From: Cohnella lupini
GTDB taxonomy: Bacteria > Bacillota > Bacilli > Paenibacillales > Paenibacillaceae
Assembly: GCF_003386205.1 (NCBI RefSeq)
Contig: NZ_QRDY01000003.1
Coordinates: 248,001 to 312,000, forward strand
DNA length: 64,000 bases
Direction of reading: 5' to 3'
Below, piece after piece: positions 8,221 to 17,335 of the stretch. The first letter of the stretch is position 1, and each line of letters begins with the position of its first letter. Both the position numbers and the translations under genes were made by a program. Below the pieces are notes generated by a model. It saw only the letters and a program-made list of their open reading frames with translations. It was not told the DNA's origin and did no database searches.

Positions 8221-8298
8221 GTCTCATGTTCGAACCTAGTGGAGTTCCACGGATCTTTACGAAGCCCTACTATTCACATAACGAAGGAGCAAACATAA

Positions 8299-9408
8299 AT
8301 GGACGCACAACAAAGTCTTTCGACCTTGAGTCAAGCAAGAACCGGCAAAAGCAAAAGAGTATCCAGCTACGACCGTTCCGGGGGCAACAAGGATTTCTAT
8401 TCGATCAAACCGGGTGAAATCAAGGAGATCTGCCACATCAAAGGTTCGGGTGCCATCACTCACATCTGGATGACAATGGCACCGGATGCACCAGCGGAGG
8501 AAGCATTCTTACCCCGTAAAATCGTCTTACGCATGTATTGGGACAATGAGACGGAGCCAAGCGTAGAAGCGCCGATCGGAGACTTTTTCGGAATGGGCCA
8601 CGGTTTAACGCGCAATTTCACTTCCGCCGCGCTTATGATGAGTCCGGAAGACGGCAAGGCATTTAATTCGTTTTTCCGAATGCCATATGCAATCGATGCC
8701 AGAATCGAAATCGAAAGCGAAGCGGATTTGCCGATCAAATTCTATTTCTATATCAATTACGAAGAATACGAACAACTTCCGGCAAATGAACTAAGATTTC
8801 ACGCCCAATGGAAACGGGAAACTCCGACGGACGGGATTTCCGAGGAAGGGGTAGACAACGCGTATTTTGAATTCGGCGGTAAGAACACGACAGGAGAAGG
8901 CAATTACGTTATCTTGGACGCGGTAGGCAAAGGACATTATGTCGGATGTAACTTCAACGTCCATAACTTGCGAGAGACTCGCGAATGGAATTGGTATGGC
9001 GAAGGAGACGACATGATCTTCATCGACGGAGAGTCATGGCCCCCAACCATGCATGGAACCGGAATGGAGGACTATTTCAACACCGCATGGTGCCCGCAGC
9101 AAGAAGTATGCACGCCATACCACGGTATTATTATGGGGGGCGGTCCGAACTGGAGCGGAAAAATCTCGACCTATAGATATCATATTCTCGATCCGATCAT
9201 GTTTGATAAGAGCATTAAAGTGACTATCGAGCACGGACATAACAATCACCGAAGCGACGATGTCTCTTCTACGGCCTATTGGTATCAACAAGAGCCGCAT
9301 CGTTCGTTCGGTACGTTGCCGAAAGTCGAACAGAGAATGCCGCTACCGGATATCAAACCTTTTAATCATGCTAGCTTGGAGAAGATTTTTAGCCATTCCA
9401 ACCCATGA
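8299..9408 (+). CDS. GH172 (DUF2961) glycoside hydrolase, first copy
   Basis: A 369-aa DUF2961 protein, now glycoside hydrolase family GH172. Recognisable parts are GSGAITHIWMT (about 50), YWDNETEPSVEAPIGDFFG (about 78-96), GKGHYVGCNFNVHN (about 213) and the strongly conserved GTGMEDYF (about 253-260), whose Glu/Asp are the best candidates for catalytic residues. Characterised members cleave alpha-fructofuranosyl or D-arabinofuranosyl linkages. There is no signal peptide, so it acts on imported sugars in the cytoplasm. AAGGAG precedes the ATG. It is the first enzyme gene of the locus and is preceded by a LacI-type operator. A paralogue lies at 16203. With a DUF4185 protein next door, D-arabinan fragments are the likeliest substrate; this is inference. 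Confidence 0.88.
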   Translation: MDAQQSLSTLSQARTGKSKRVSSYDRSGGNKDFYSIKPGEIKEICHIKGSGAITHIWMTMAPDAPAEEAFLPRKIVLRMYWDNETEPSVEAPIGDFFGMGHGLTRNFTSAALMMSPEDGKAFNSFFRMPYAIDARIEIESEADLPIKFYFYINYEEYEQLPANELRFHAQWKRETPTDGISEEGVDNAYFEFGGKNTTGEGNYVILDAVGKGHYVGCNFNVHNLRETREWNWYGEGDDMIFIDGESWPPTMHGTGMEDYFNTAWCPQQEVCTPYHGIIMGGGPNWSGKISTYRYHILDPIMFDKSIKVTIEHGHNNHRSDDVSSTAYWYQQEPHRSFGTLPKVEQRMPLPDIKPFNHASLEKIFSHSNP

Positions 9409-9451
9409 TTAGCGCTAACGCATGTAGAAGGAGAGGGGGAACGCGTAGAAG

Positions 9452-10570
9452 ATGCGAATAGGGATAATCCTGATTGTTCTTATCTTGACCCTGACAGCGT
9501 GCTCGGGCGGATCCAAATTAAATCCAATGCTTGACGCTTCGGGGAAGAAGTTTGTTCTTATGGAAGTAACGGATCTTGGGCAAGTGTCGCAATTGACGGG
9601 GGCGGATTCCCCGAACAAAACGGATAAATATGCCCTTTACGGTACGGATCTAGGCTCCATGATCAATGCAGAGGATAGAACTTACTTCGTATTCGGCGAT
9701 TCGTTCGGAGAACGTCCGCCGGATATGACTGGGGGCGGGGGCAGCCTCTGGCGCTCCAATACGATAGCGTACACGACCGACAAAGATCCTGCTGACGGCA
9801 TAACTTTCGACGGAATGATAACGGATGAGATCGGGCTCGCCAAGGAGCTGCTTCCTTCCGTTAAGGTTGATTACGATGAAATGACGAAGATTCCGACTCA
9901 CGGGTTGTACGCAAACGGATCATTGTATTTATACTTCATGTCGGTAAACCACTGGGGTGATCCCGGCAAATGGGATGTCAATTATGCGGGCGTTTCCAAA
10001 TCAACGGACAATGGACAGAACTGGACGCAGATGGAGAGCTTGAAATGGCCGGGCGACAGTAACTTCATTCAAGTAAGCCCTTACAAGGTTGAAAACGATG
10101 ACGGTAAGTCGGAAGCGGAAATTTACTTCTGGTGCATTCCTTCCGGCCGTTTCGGCGGAGTGCAATTAATGAAAGTAAGCGAATCGAACGTGGAGAATTT
10201 GGGTGAGTATCGGTATTTTATGGGTCTGGACGATAAAGGCGATCCTCTATGGGGTACAGACATGAAGAAAGCACGATCGGTAGTGGATGATACAGCGGGG
10301 GAACTGTCCGTCGTGTGGAATCCCTATCTGGAAAGATGGCTGATGACCTATTTGAAGGAAGGCCGAGGGGTTGTTATCCGTGAAGGGCTTACTCCTTGGG
10401 GGCCATGGGGTGAAGCGCTAGATTTAGTAAAAGCTTCGGATTATCCGGGTTTGTATGCTCCTTACATGAATGATCGTTTCATAGGGGACGACGGCAAAAC
10501 GATATATTTCTCCCTGTCATTGTGGGATCCCTATAACGTCTTCTGGTTTAAGGCTTCACTGCAAAAATGA
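9452..10570 (+). CDS. DUF4185 (GH183-like) lipoprotein, putative endo-D-arabinanase
   Basis: A 372-aa protein with a lipoprotein signal (hydrophobic core then LTAC, Cys about residue 17), so it should be anchored on the outer face of the membrane. The rest matches the DUF4185 pattern: YGTDLGSM (about 63-70), TYFVFGDSFG (about 78-87), LWRSNTIAYTTDKDPADG (about 99-116), IPTHGLYANGSLYLYFMSV and AGVSKSTDNGQNW. DUF4185 proteins of mycobacteria and gut bacteria have been shown to be endo-D-arabinanases and are classed as GH183. The fold is a five-bladed propeller. This protein would make the first cut in an external D-arabinan. It follows the GH172 gene by 43 bases, with AAGGAGAGGGGG upstream. The family call is firm; the substrate follows from the family. 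Confidence 0.82.
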   Translation: MRIGIILIVLILTLTACSGGSKLNPMLDASGKKFVLMEVTDLGQVSQLTGADSPNKTDKYALYGTDLGSMINAEDRTYFVFGDSFGERPPDMTGGGGSLWRSNTIAYTTDKDPADGITFDGMITDEIGLAKELLPSVKVDYDEMTKIPTHGLYANGSLYLYFMSVNHWGDPGKWDVNYAGVSKSTDNGQNWTQMESLKWPGDSNFIQVSPYKVENDDGKSEAEIYFWCIPSGRFGGVQLMKVSESNVENLGEYRYFMGLDDKGDPLWGTDMKKARSVVDDTAGELSVVWNPYLERWLMTYLKEGRGVVIREGLTPWGPWGEALDLVKASDYPGLYAPYMNDRFIGDDGKTIYFSLSLWDPYNVFWFKASLQK

Positions 10571-10602
10571 AAGCGGATACAGAAACAAAGTGCACCTTAT
10601 CC

Positions 10603-10620
10603 AATCGATTTAAGCGCTTA
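10603..10620. promoter_or_regulatory. Candidate LacI operators ahead of the binding-protein gene
   Basis: AATCGATT (10603-10610), the same core as at 7115 and 8207, directly abuts the perfect palindrome TAAGCGCTTA (10611-10620). They lie between the DUF4185 gene and the substrate-binding protein gene, suggesting a second regulated start inside the locus. Confidence 0.5.
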
Positions 10621-10658
10621 GCGTTTAAATAGAACAATCAAAAGGGAGGATTCAAAAC

Positions 10659-12086
10659 ATGCAAGCAAAGAAGAAGATGTCTTGGACGGCTTTATTATCG
10701 ATTTTAGTTATTCTAGCATTGGCGGTCACGGGATGCGGCGGTTCGGGTAACAAGAATACGAATACCAGTCCGTCTTCAAGCTCAAGTCCAAGCTCAAGTC
10801 CAAGCTCAAGCGGCGAAAGCAGCGAGTCGGCTTCCGAAACGCCAAGCTCGGCTCCCGCGGAGAAAGTAACGCTCGAGTTCTGGGCGAACAAGTTCGAACC
10901 CACGACGGATGCATGGTTTAAGAAATGGGTTGGGGAATTCAACAAATCGCAAGAGAATATCGAGATTAAGCTGACGATCGTTCCCGGCGATGCTTGGGAT
11001 CAGAAGATGAAAGCCGCGCAGGCTGCGGGAAAAGCTCCGGATATCAGGACGTTGGACTATGGCAAAATCGCGAATAATGCCAAATTGGGAGCGATCCTTC
11101 CACTAAACGACCTGATGGACCCCACTCTATTCGACGATCTGTACGACAACGTGAAGGATTTCGTTACGGTTGGCGATAAGTACTATGCTTATCCGAAGCT
11201 GGTTGAACCTTCCACCGTTCTTTATTATCGGAAGGATTTATTCAAAGAAGCCGGTCTTGATCCGGAAAAACCGCCAACCACATGGGCGGAAGTGCTAGAG
11301 TACGGCAAGAAGCTCACGAAAAAAGGCGTATTCGGTTTCTCTACCGCACAGAACGCGGGGGATTTGGGTTGGTCGAGCTGGGGTCTTCAATATAATTCCG
11401 CCGGTCATCTTCCCGTTACGGACGATTGGTCCAAAGCCGACGTTATGAATGATGGATACAAAGCCTTGCTCAACTTCTACGCAACGGCTTACCAATCAGG
11501 TATTATGCCTAAACAACAGCTTTCAGGCTATGCGGATGCAACGCCGTTCGGTCAAGGTAAAGTCGCCATGATCGTTTCCGGTTCATGGGCGATGGGACTG
11601 TTCCGCAACGATTTCAAAGATAAGCTGGCTAATATCGGCGTTGCTCCAATGGCGACGATCGACGGCGACCAAACGAAACCGACGGCTACGCTTGGCGGCT
11701 GGACGCTTGCCATCGACGGCAAATCCAAGCATGCGCAACAAGCCGCCGACTTTATCTCCTATTTGCTCGCGGGAGATCCGAAAATCATGATCGACTTCTT
11801 CAAAACCAGCGGGTTCTCCAAGTTCTCGCCGCGTAAATCCGTGGACGAAGCGATGAAAGCGGACCCTGATGCATCCAAGGATGCATTCCGTAACATGGTC
11901 GCCGAGAAAATTATCCCTTATTCAAAAGCGGAACCCATCTATCCATGGGACATCAGCTTTGCATTCTCTACCGCGATTGAATCGGCTATGAAGGGCACGA
12001 GCGTCGACAAAGCGCTAGCGAAAGCCGAGAAAGACATCAACGATTTTATTACTAAGTCCAATCTAGCAGGAACGAATCCGAAGTAA
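10659..12086 (+). CDS. Sugar ABC transporter substrate-binding lipoprotein
   Basis: A 475-aa family 1 extracellular solute-binding protein (MalE/UgpB type). It has a signal peptide ending in VTGC, a Ser/Pro-rich linker (about residues 27-65, built from repeats of SSSSP) and the binding domain starting VTLEFWANKFEP. The sequences FGQGKVAMIVSGSWAMG and ATLGGWTLAIDG are typical of oligosaccharide binders. It delivers sugar to the two permeases that follow. The RBS GGGAGGA is strong. A GC-rich hairpin without a T run follows the gene and probably keeps its transcript level above that of the permeases. The ligand is predicted to be an oligosaccharide released by the DUF4185 enzyme. Confidence 0.92.
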   Translation: MQAKKKMSWTALLSILVILALAVTGCGGSGNKNTNTSPSSSSSPSSSPSSSGESSESASETPSSAPAEKVTLEFWANKFEPTTDAWFKKWVGEFNKSQENIEIKLTIVPGDAWDQKMKAAQAAGKAPDIRTLDYGKIANNAKLGAILPLNDLMDPTLFDDLYDNVKDFVTVGDKYYAYPKLVEPSTVLYYRKDLFKEAGLDPEKPPTTWAEVLEYGKKLTKKGVFGFSTAQNAGDLGWSSWGLQYNSAGHLPVTDDWSKADVMNDGYKALLNFYATAYQSGIMPKQQLSGYADATPFGQGKVAMIVSGSWAMGLFRNDFKDKLANIGVAPMATIDGDQTKPTATLGGWTLAIDGKSKHAQQAADFISYLLAGDPKIMIDFFKTSGFSKFSPRKSVDEAMKADPDASKDAFRNMVAEKIIPYSKAEPIYPWDISFAFSTAIESAMKGTSVDKALAKAEKDINDFITKSNLAGTNPK

Positions 12087-12100
12087 TGTCCGGAAACCGG

Positions 12101-12124
12101 TCCGGGGACGTTCATGTCCCCGGA
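12101..12124 (+). other. Intra-operon hairpin after the binding-protein gene
   Basis: TCCGGGGAC and GTCCCCGGA form a perfect 9-bp GC-rich stem with a 6-base loop. No T run follows, so it is unlikely to end transcription fully. It fits an RNA processing or stabilising element. Confidence 0.6.
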
Positions 12125-12162
12125 TGGTTATCCGCATCCCGAGCTGACGGTGGTGAGCGAGC

Positions 12163-13047
12163 ATGAAGAAAAATTGGAGTCAAGATAACTTGAGCGCGTA
12201 CGTCCTGTTATCGCCGATTTTGATTCTATTGACCATTTTTGTCGTTATTCCCTTTTTCTATGCTATTAGAGTCAGCTTCTACGATTGGAGCTTCTATCAG
12301 GAATCCACGTTCGTTGGATTTCGAAATTTTTATATGGTGATTACCGATCGGCTTTTCGGCGAAGCGGTTATGGTCGGGCTTAAATTTGCCTTGATGGTAG
12401 TACCGTCTACGCTAATTCTGGCTTTTCTGTTTGCTAATATCGTCAAGGGCCTCGGTTCCAGGATGGCCAGTTTCGTTAAAACTTCCGTGTACATCCCGAC
12501 CATTATCTCGGGGATTGTCGCGTCCGTCATTTTCGTGTTTATTTTCGATTACGTCGGAGGTTTGGCAAACTATGTCATCGGGCTATTCGGCTATGAACCT
12601 AAGGGATGGCTGGCAGACGTCTCGACGGCACTGCCGAGTATCGTTGCTCCGGCCATATGGTTGGGTTTCGGACTTACGGCCTTGATCATGCTAGCCGGGT
12701 TGCTCGACATTCCGGAAAACTATTATGAAGCGGCGGATCTTGAAGGAGCCGGAGCATTCGCGAAAATGCGGTACATTACCATTCCGCTTATGCGCAACAT
12801 ATTCTTGTTCTTGATGGTTACCGGCTTTACGGCGAATATATCGCAATTCGAGTTGTCGCTTGTCATGACGAACGGAGGTCCGCTCAGCGTGACGACCACG
12901 CCGAACCTCTACATCTTCAACCATTTCCGCAACGATGTTATGGTCGGCAATTCGATTGCTGCATCCTTGCTGTTATTCCTAGTGCTTGGCAGCATTTCGG
13001 CGATTATTTTCAAGGTGCTTAACTCGGAAAAAGCGGTTGATGGATAA
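12163..13047 (+). CDS. Sugar ABC transporter permease, MalF type
   Basis: A 294-aa integral membrane protein with six predicted membrane segments, beginning with a hydrophobic helix at about residues 13-35. The EAA loop that contacts the ATPase is visible as YYEAADLEGAGAFAKMRYITIPLMR (about residues 187-211). It forms the import channel with the next gene product. No ATPase gene is present in the locus, so a shared MsmX-type ATPase must energise it. The Shine-Dalgarno sequence (GGTGGTGAG) is weaker than that of the binding protein. Confidence 0.92.
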   Translation: MKKNWSQDNLSAYVLLSPILILLTIFVVIPFFYAIRVSFYDWSFYQESTFVGFRNFYMVITDRLFGEAVMVGLKFALMVVPSTLILAFLFANIVKGLGSRMASFVKTSVYIPTIISGIVASVIFVFIFDYVGGLANYVIGLFGYEPKGWLADVSTALPSIVAPAIWLGFGLTALIMLAGLLDIPENYYEAADLEGAGAFAKMRYITIPLMRNIFLFLMVTGFTANISQFELSLVMTNGGPLSVTTTPNLYIFNHFRNDVMVGNSIAASLLLFLVLGSISAIIFKVLNSEKAVDG

Positions 13048-13071
13048 TCGAAGGCGAGGGAGTATACGGAT

Positions 13072-13896
13072 ATGAAAACACAAAATACGATTCCAAAAAT
13101 AGTTCTCACGGCCATAGCCATTTTCGTTACGATTCTGGCGCTTTTTCCCTTATTGTGGGTTATTATTGCCGGCTTTAAGGAAAAGACCGAAGTGTTGGCA
13201 ACGCCGTTCCGGTTTTTCCCGGAGCAATGGCGAGTGACCAATTACACGGATATTCTGAGCGATGCGGTGTTTCAGCAAGCAATGCTGATCACCTTCGGAG
13301 GCGCGATCGTATTCGCCGCGCTAACCCTATTAGTCAATGCGAGCGCTGCCTATGCTTTTGCGCGACTTGAGTTCCGATTTAAAGGAGCGATATGGCTATA
13401 TGTCATCATGACGATGTTCATTCCGGGCATGGCCATTCTTCTGACATCCTTTATCGTCGTTACTAAAATGGGAATGCTCGATACGATGGGGGTTCTGATC
13501 TTGCCGGGCATTGCCTCCGCGGGACATATGTTTTTCATGAGACAGTTTTACTTGAATATTCCGCAATCGTTAGAGGAAGCAGCGCTCATCGACGGAGCAG
13601 GACGGATAAAAATATTTACGGGCATCTTCATTCCGATGTCCTTTCCCGTCTTCGTTATCGTTGGAATAGGCGCTTATTTAGGATATTGGAACTCTTTCGT
13701 ATGGCCAACGATGACGGTTACGAACATTGACTTGGTTCAGATCATGCAATACCTGTACACATTCCGCTCCGAACGCTCGTCCGAAATGGGCATGCTGATG
13801 GCGGGATCGGCGTTGTCGGCGCTGCCGACCATTATTTTATTTCTTATTTTCCAGAAATATATTATTTCCGGCATAAAGATTTCCGGCTTAAAGTGA
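13072..13896 (+). CDS. Sugar ABC transporter permease, MalG type
   Basis: A 274-aa membrane protein, the partner of the preceding permease. The EAA loop reads LEEAALIDGAGRIKIFTGIFIPMS (about residues 168-191), and the family's N-terminal helix is at about 10-32. It lies 24 bases after the first permease and 25 bases before the DUF6259-like gene, so the operon continues. GAGGGAG precedes the start. Confidence 0.92.
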   Translation: MKTQNTIPKIVLTAIAIFVTILALFPLLWVIIAGFKEKTEVLATPFRFFPEQWRVTNYTDILSDAVFQQAMLITFGGAIVFAALTLLVNASAAYAFARLEFRFKGAIWLYVIMTMFIPGMAILLTSFIVVTKMGMLDTMGVLILPGIASAGHMFFMRQFYLNIPQSLEEAALIDGAGRIKIFTGIFIPMSFPVFVIVGIGAYLGYWNSFVWPTMTVTNIDLVQIMQYLYTFRSERSSEMGMLMAGSALSALPTIILFLIFQKYIISGIKISGLK

Positions 13897-13921
13897 TGTC
13901 GGTCGAGGGAGGACTCTTGGG

Positions 13922-16141
13922 ATGATAGTTCTAGAGAACGAACTGATCCGCTTGGAGATTAGCGATAAGGACGGAGCCGTTCGCAGCCTTCGAGATTTGC
14001 GTTCTGAAATCGACTATATTGCGAATTCGGTAGGAAGCGATCCGTTTCGCATAGAAACGGATCACGGCTTTACCGGATCATTTGCGTTTTTTGAATGGGT
14101 TATGGAGCGTACGGCTTCCGGCCGCCAGGAAGTTTCGTTAACTTGGCGAACGGAGGATAGCGTAACCGTGGAAGCTTGGATTTCGCTAGAGGATGGAGAT
14201 GGATCGCTTGAGTTCGAGTGCTCGGCGATTAATGGTTCGGATGAGCGGCTGCTTGGCCTGGAATACCCGATTATTCCGGACTTGCGGACCATTACGGAGA
14301 ACGGAAACGACGATTTTATCGCTCATCCGTTCGCGACCGGCTTCAAGGTGCGAAATCCTATGAAGCAATTTGTTCATGACGGACTCGGACAGCGATTCAT
14401 GCCTTATCCGGAGAGTTTCTCCGGTGCGACGATGCAGTTTTTTACTTACTACGGGTTAAACAAAGGAGGCCTCTATTTCGCTGCTTTGGACGGCGAGGGG
14501 CACCCTAAATGGTTGAATTTCTACAAAAACGCCAACGGTCTTCTGGAAGCTTCCTTTATCCATGGCTGCGAAGATATGGGGGCGGGGAAAGGGGTAAATC
14601 CCGCCTATCAAATCCGGATTGCCCTACTAGAGGGTCAGGATTGGTACGAAGCGGCAGAGCTGTATAAAGCGTGGGCGCAGCAGCAGAAGTGGTGCGTTCG
14701 GGGGAAGCTGGCCGAGCGCGAGGGTTCCGATGACTGGCTCCATAAGGATATGGGTGTCGCAACTTTTGGGATTAACGCAGGTTCGGATCGAACGCCATGG
14801 TTGCGTAAGTATCACGAGACGTTGGGAACGCGGATGTTCCATATTCTCGGGCCCGACTGGACGAATGCTCCTCAAACGTTCTACAAAGGCGTTCCCGGAG
14901 GCTTCGACGATTGGTTCCCTACGAAGTTTAATCCGGACAACATAACCTGCATGAAGGAATACGGAGATAAGTACGCTCCGTTCGAATTCGATTACCTCTA
15001 CAATTTCGAGGGAGCCGACGGGCAAAAAGGGAAAGCGGCAGCCCAGAAGTTTCCGGATAACAAAAAAAGCGTAGACGGCTATCCGTTCCCTTTTTTATGC
15101 CCTGCGCACCCGTACGCAAGGGAGTTTCATGTTCGCCGCGATGAAGCGCTCCAACGTACGGACGATGTAGACTCCATCTACTACGACATTTCCGCCAATA
15201 ATATTCTGAAAGTTTGCATGGACGATTCTCACGGACATCCCGTTGGAGCGGGCAAAACGATCGAGGATGCTTACCGTCGGAATTTTTCCGAAACAAAAGA
15301 CGCAATGACGGCAGTCGCCGGGCGATACGTACCGATGGGCACGGAAATGATGAACGAGACTCTTCTCGATCTGATCGATTATTATCAAGCCCGGGCCGGA
15401 GGGCAGCCTGCGGCGCCTCTGGAAGGATGGCCGATTCGCGACTTGCTGAAAACGGGAGAAGCGGAGCTCATTCCGATGTTCTCCTATGTATACCACGAAT
15501 ATGGCGCTTTGCGATTGGACGGCTGGGGTAAGCTGGTCGCAGAAATCGGAAAGCTCTACTATTTCACGGTTGCTCGAACTTATCTGTGGGGCGGGCTGTA
15601 CGAATTGAATTACGAATACAGTCCTATGGAGACGTTGGACGGACTTGAGAACTCGCCGGAGGAGCATTATTATCCGTTCGAGCCGCGGGGTTATGAGTAT
15701 TCCATGGAGAGGGCTGGGTACTTAGCCATGTTTGCTGGCTTACGTACTGGCATTGCGAACAAATATTGGGCTTATGGTCGGATGCTGCGTCCCCTTGACT
15801 TCGAATGCTCTAGGATCGTCTTGGATTGGTTCCATTATAATCACGGCAAAGAGTCAAAGGAGTATAACGAGTCCGGAGAAATCACCGTCGATGCAATCGT
15901 ACATTCCGCTTGGAAATACAAGGAGGAAAGCATCGGTTTGTTCTTCTCTAATGTCAGTGAAGAGCAACACAAGGTAAGCATCGAGCTCGAATCGGGGGAA
16001 TACGGGATGAGCAAGACGCATGCCCGGGTGTTCTCGGAAGAAAGAACGGAAGCAGGATCGCTTGTGCTTTCCCGGTCGGAAGTCGGAAGAACGGAGTTTC
16101 ATATTCCGGCTAAATGCGTCGTAATGATCGAGTTGATGTGA
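13922..16141 (+). CDS. DUF6259-like putative glycoside hydrolase
   Basis: A 739-aa protein. The N-terminal part (about 1-240) looks like a galactose-mutarotase-type beta sandwich (VLENELIRLEISDKDGAVRSL, repeated strands). The middle (about 270-570) has features of a TIM barrel (WLHKDMGVATFGIN, MFHILGPDW, FPDNKKSV, DDVDSIYYDISANN, VPMGTEMMNETLLDLIDYYQARAGG). The C-terminus is a small beta domain (about 640-739). The layout resembles the DUF6259 family found in polysaccharide utilisation loci, which has no assigned activity that I know of. The acidic segments DSIYYDISAN and MGTEMMNE are good places to look for catalytic residues. There is no signal peptide, so it acts inside the cell. The family call is moderate; the substrate is inferred from the locus. 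Confidence 0.65.
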   Translation: MIVLENELIRLEISDKDGAVRSLRDLRSEIDYIANSVGSDPFRIETDHGFTGSFAFFEWVMERTASGRQEVSLTWRTEDSVTVEAWISLEDGDGSLEFECSAINGSDERLLGLEYPIIPDLRTITENGNDDFIAHPFATGFKVRNPMKQFVHDGLGQRFMPYPESFSGATMQFFTYYGLNKGGLYFAALDGEGHPKWLNFYKNANGLLEASFIHGCEDMGAGKGVNPAYQIRIALLEGQDWYEAAELYKAWAQQQKWCVRGKLAEREGSDDWLHKDMGVATFGINAGSDRTPWLRKYHETLGTRMFHILGPDWTNAPQTFYKGVPGGFDDWFPTKFNPDNITCMKEYGDKYAPFEFDYLYNFEGADGQKGKAAAQKFPDNKKSVDGYPFPFLCPAHPYAREFHVRRDEALQRTDDVDSIYYDISANNILKVCMDDSHGHPVGAGKTIEDAYRRNFSETKDAMTAVAGRYVPMGTEMMNETLLDLIDYYQARAGGQPAAPLEGWPIRDLLKTGEAELIPMFSYVYHEYGALRLDGWGKLVAEIGKLYYFTVARTYLWGGLYELNYEYSPMETLDGLENSPEEHYYPFEPRGYEYSMERAGYLAMFAGLRTGIANKYWAYGRMLRPLDFECSRIVLDWFHYNHGKESKEYNESGEITVDAIVHSAWKYKEESIGLFFSNVSEEQHKVSIELESGEYGMSKTHARVFSEERTEAGSLVLSRSEVGRTEFHIPAKCVVMIELM

Positions 16142-16202
16142 TCGCGAGGGACACGCTAGCTTATAGTAATCTGCCAATCATACATGACGAGGAGATAACA
16201 AT

Positions 16203-17285
16203 ATGAATTCTTTTAACGGATTAGATATGGGGCTAGGAAGCTTAGTCCGGTTGTCGAATGCGCGAACGAGATCGATAAGCCCCGAGAACTTCGCTGGCGA
16301 AAAGGGAAAAGGCGGCATGGCAACCGAAGGTACGGGGAAGGATTGCGCGCGAGATCTCGGGATCGGCTGGAAGGTTTCCCCTTCGGTGGAAATCGAGCCG
16401 GGCGTTACGTTCACGATGGGGTATATGGAGGGGCCTGGCGCTATCCAGCATATTTGGCTAACCTGTTTTCCAACGTTCTGGCGTAACTTGATCGTTCGAT
16501 TCCATTGGGACGATGAAGAGCTTCCTTCGGTCGAGGTTCCGGTGGGAGATCTATTCTGTAACGGCTGGCAGGAAAGAACCAACGTCAATTCGCATCCCAT
16601 TGCCGTTAATCCGGCCGGAGGCATGAATAGCTATTGGCTTATGCCTTTCCGCAAGTCGGCGAAAATGACGATAGAGAACAAATCGAAGGAAAAAGCGGTG
16701 CTTTATTATCAGATCGACTATACCCTAACGGATGTGCCGGATGACGCGGCGTATTTCCATGCGCAATGGCGGAGGAGCAACCCGGTCACCTACAAAGACG
16801 TTCATACGATCCTAGACGAAGTCAAAGGGAAGGGTCATTATGTCGGCTGTTATTTAGCATGGCAGGTGAATAACAACGGGTGGTGGGGAGAAGGCGAGAT
16901 CAAATTCTATATGGATGGCGACCATGAGTTCCCGACGATATGCGGTACGGGAACCGAGGATTATTTCGGCGGAGCGTGGAACTGGGAGCAGCCGTTAGGA
17001 ACGTACAGCACATACTCGACGCCATACCTAGGCATGCATCAAGCGATTAAGCCGGATGGGCTCTACAGAAGTCAGCAACGATTCGGTATGTATAGATGGC
17101 ACGTCATGGATCCGATCCGTTTCGAAAGCGATCTGCGGGTAACGATCCAAGATCTCGGATGGCGATCCGACAGACGTTATTTACCCCAACAAAGCGATAT
17201 CGCATCTACGGCGATCTGGTACCAAGCCGAACCGCACGCGCCGTTTCCCGCGCTGCTCGGTAACGATGAGAGAGAAGTCGTTTAA
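16203..17285 (+). CDS. GH172 (DUF2961) glycoside hydrolase, second copy
   Basis: A 360-aa DUF2961 protein, paralogous to the 8299 gene. It shares GPGAIQHIWLTCFPTFWRNLIV, the block VRFHWDDEELPSVEVPVGDLF, GKGHYVGCYLAWQ and the signature GTGTEDYF (about 248-255). Outside these blocks the two copies are clearly divergent, including the region between the signature and the C-terminus, which points to different linkage or chain-end specificity. It has no signal peptide. GAGGAG lies upstream of the ATG. The gene follows the DUF6259-like gene in the same direction. As with the first copy, D-arabinofuranosidase activity is the favoured inference and fructofuranosidase is the alternative. Confidence 0.88.
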   Translation: MNSFNGLDMGLGSLVRLSNARTRSISPENFAGEKGKGGMATEGTGKDCARDLGIGWKVSPSVEIEPGVTFTMGYMEGPGAIQHIWLTCFPTFWRNLIVRFHWDDEELPSVEVPVGDLFCNGWQERTNVNSHPIAVNPAGGMNSYWLMPFRKSAKMTIENKSKEKAVLYYQIDYTLTDVPDDAAYFHAQWRRSNPVTYKDVHTILDEVKGKGHYVGCYLAWQVNNNGWWGEGEIKFYMDGDHEFPTICGTGTEDYFGGAWNWEQPLGTYSTYSTPYLGMHQAIKPDGLYRSQQRFGMYRWHVMDPIRFESDLRVTIQDLGWRSDRRYLPQQSDIASTAIWYQAEPHAPFPALLGNDEREVV

Positions 17286-17335
17286 GGAGATACGAGAGTT
17301 GAGACAATCGCAGCGGTTGAAAGGAGTTTGCTTCC

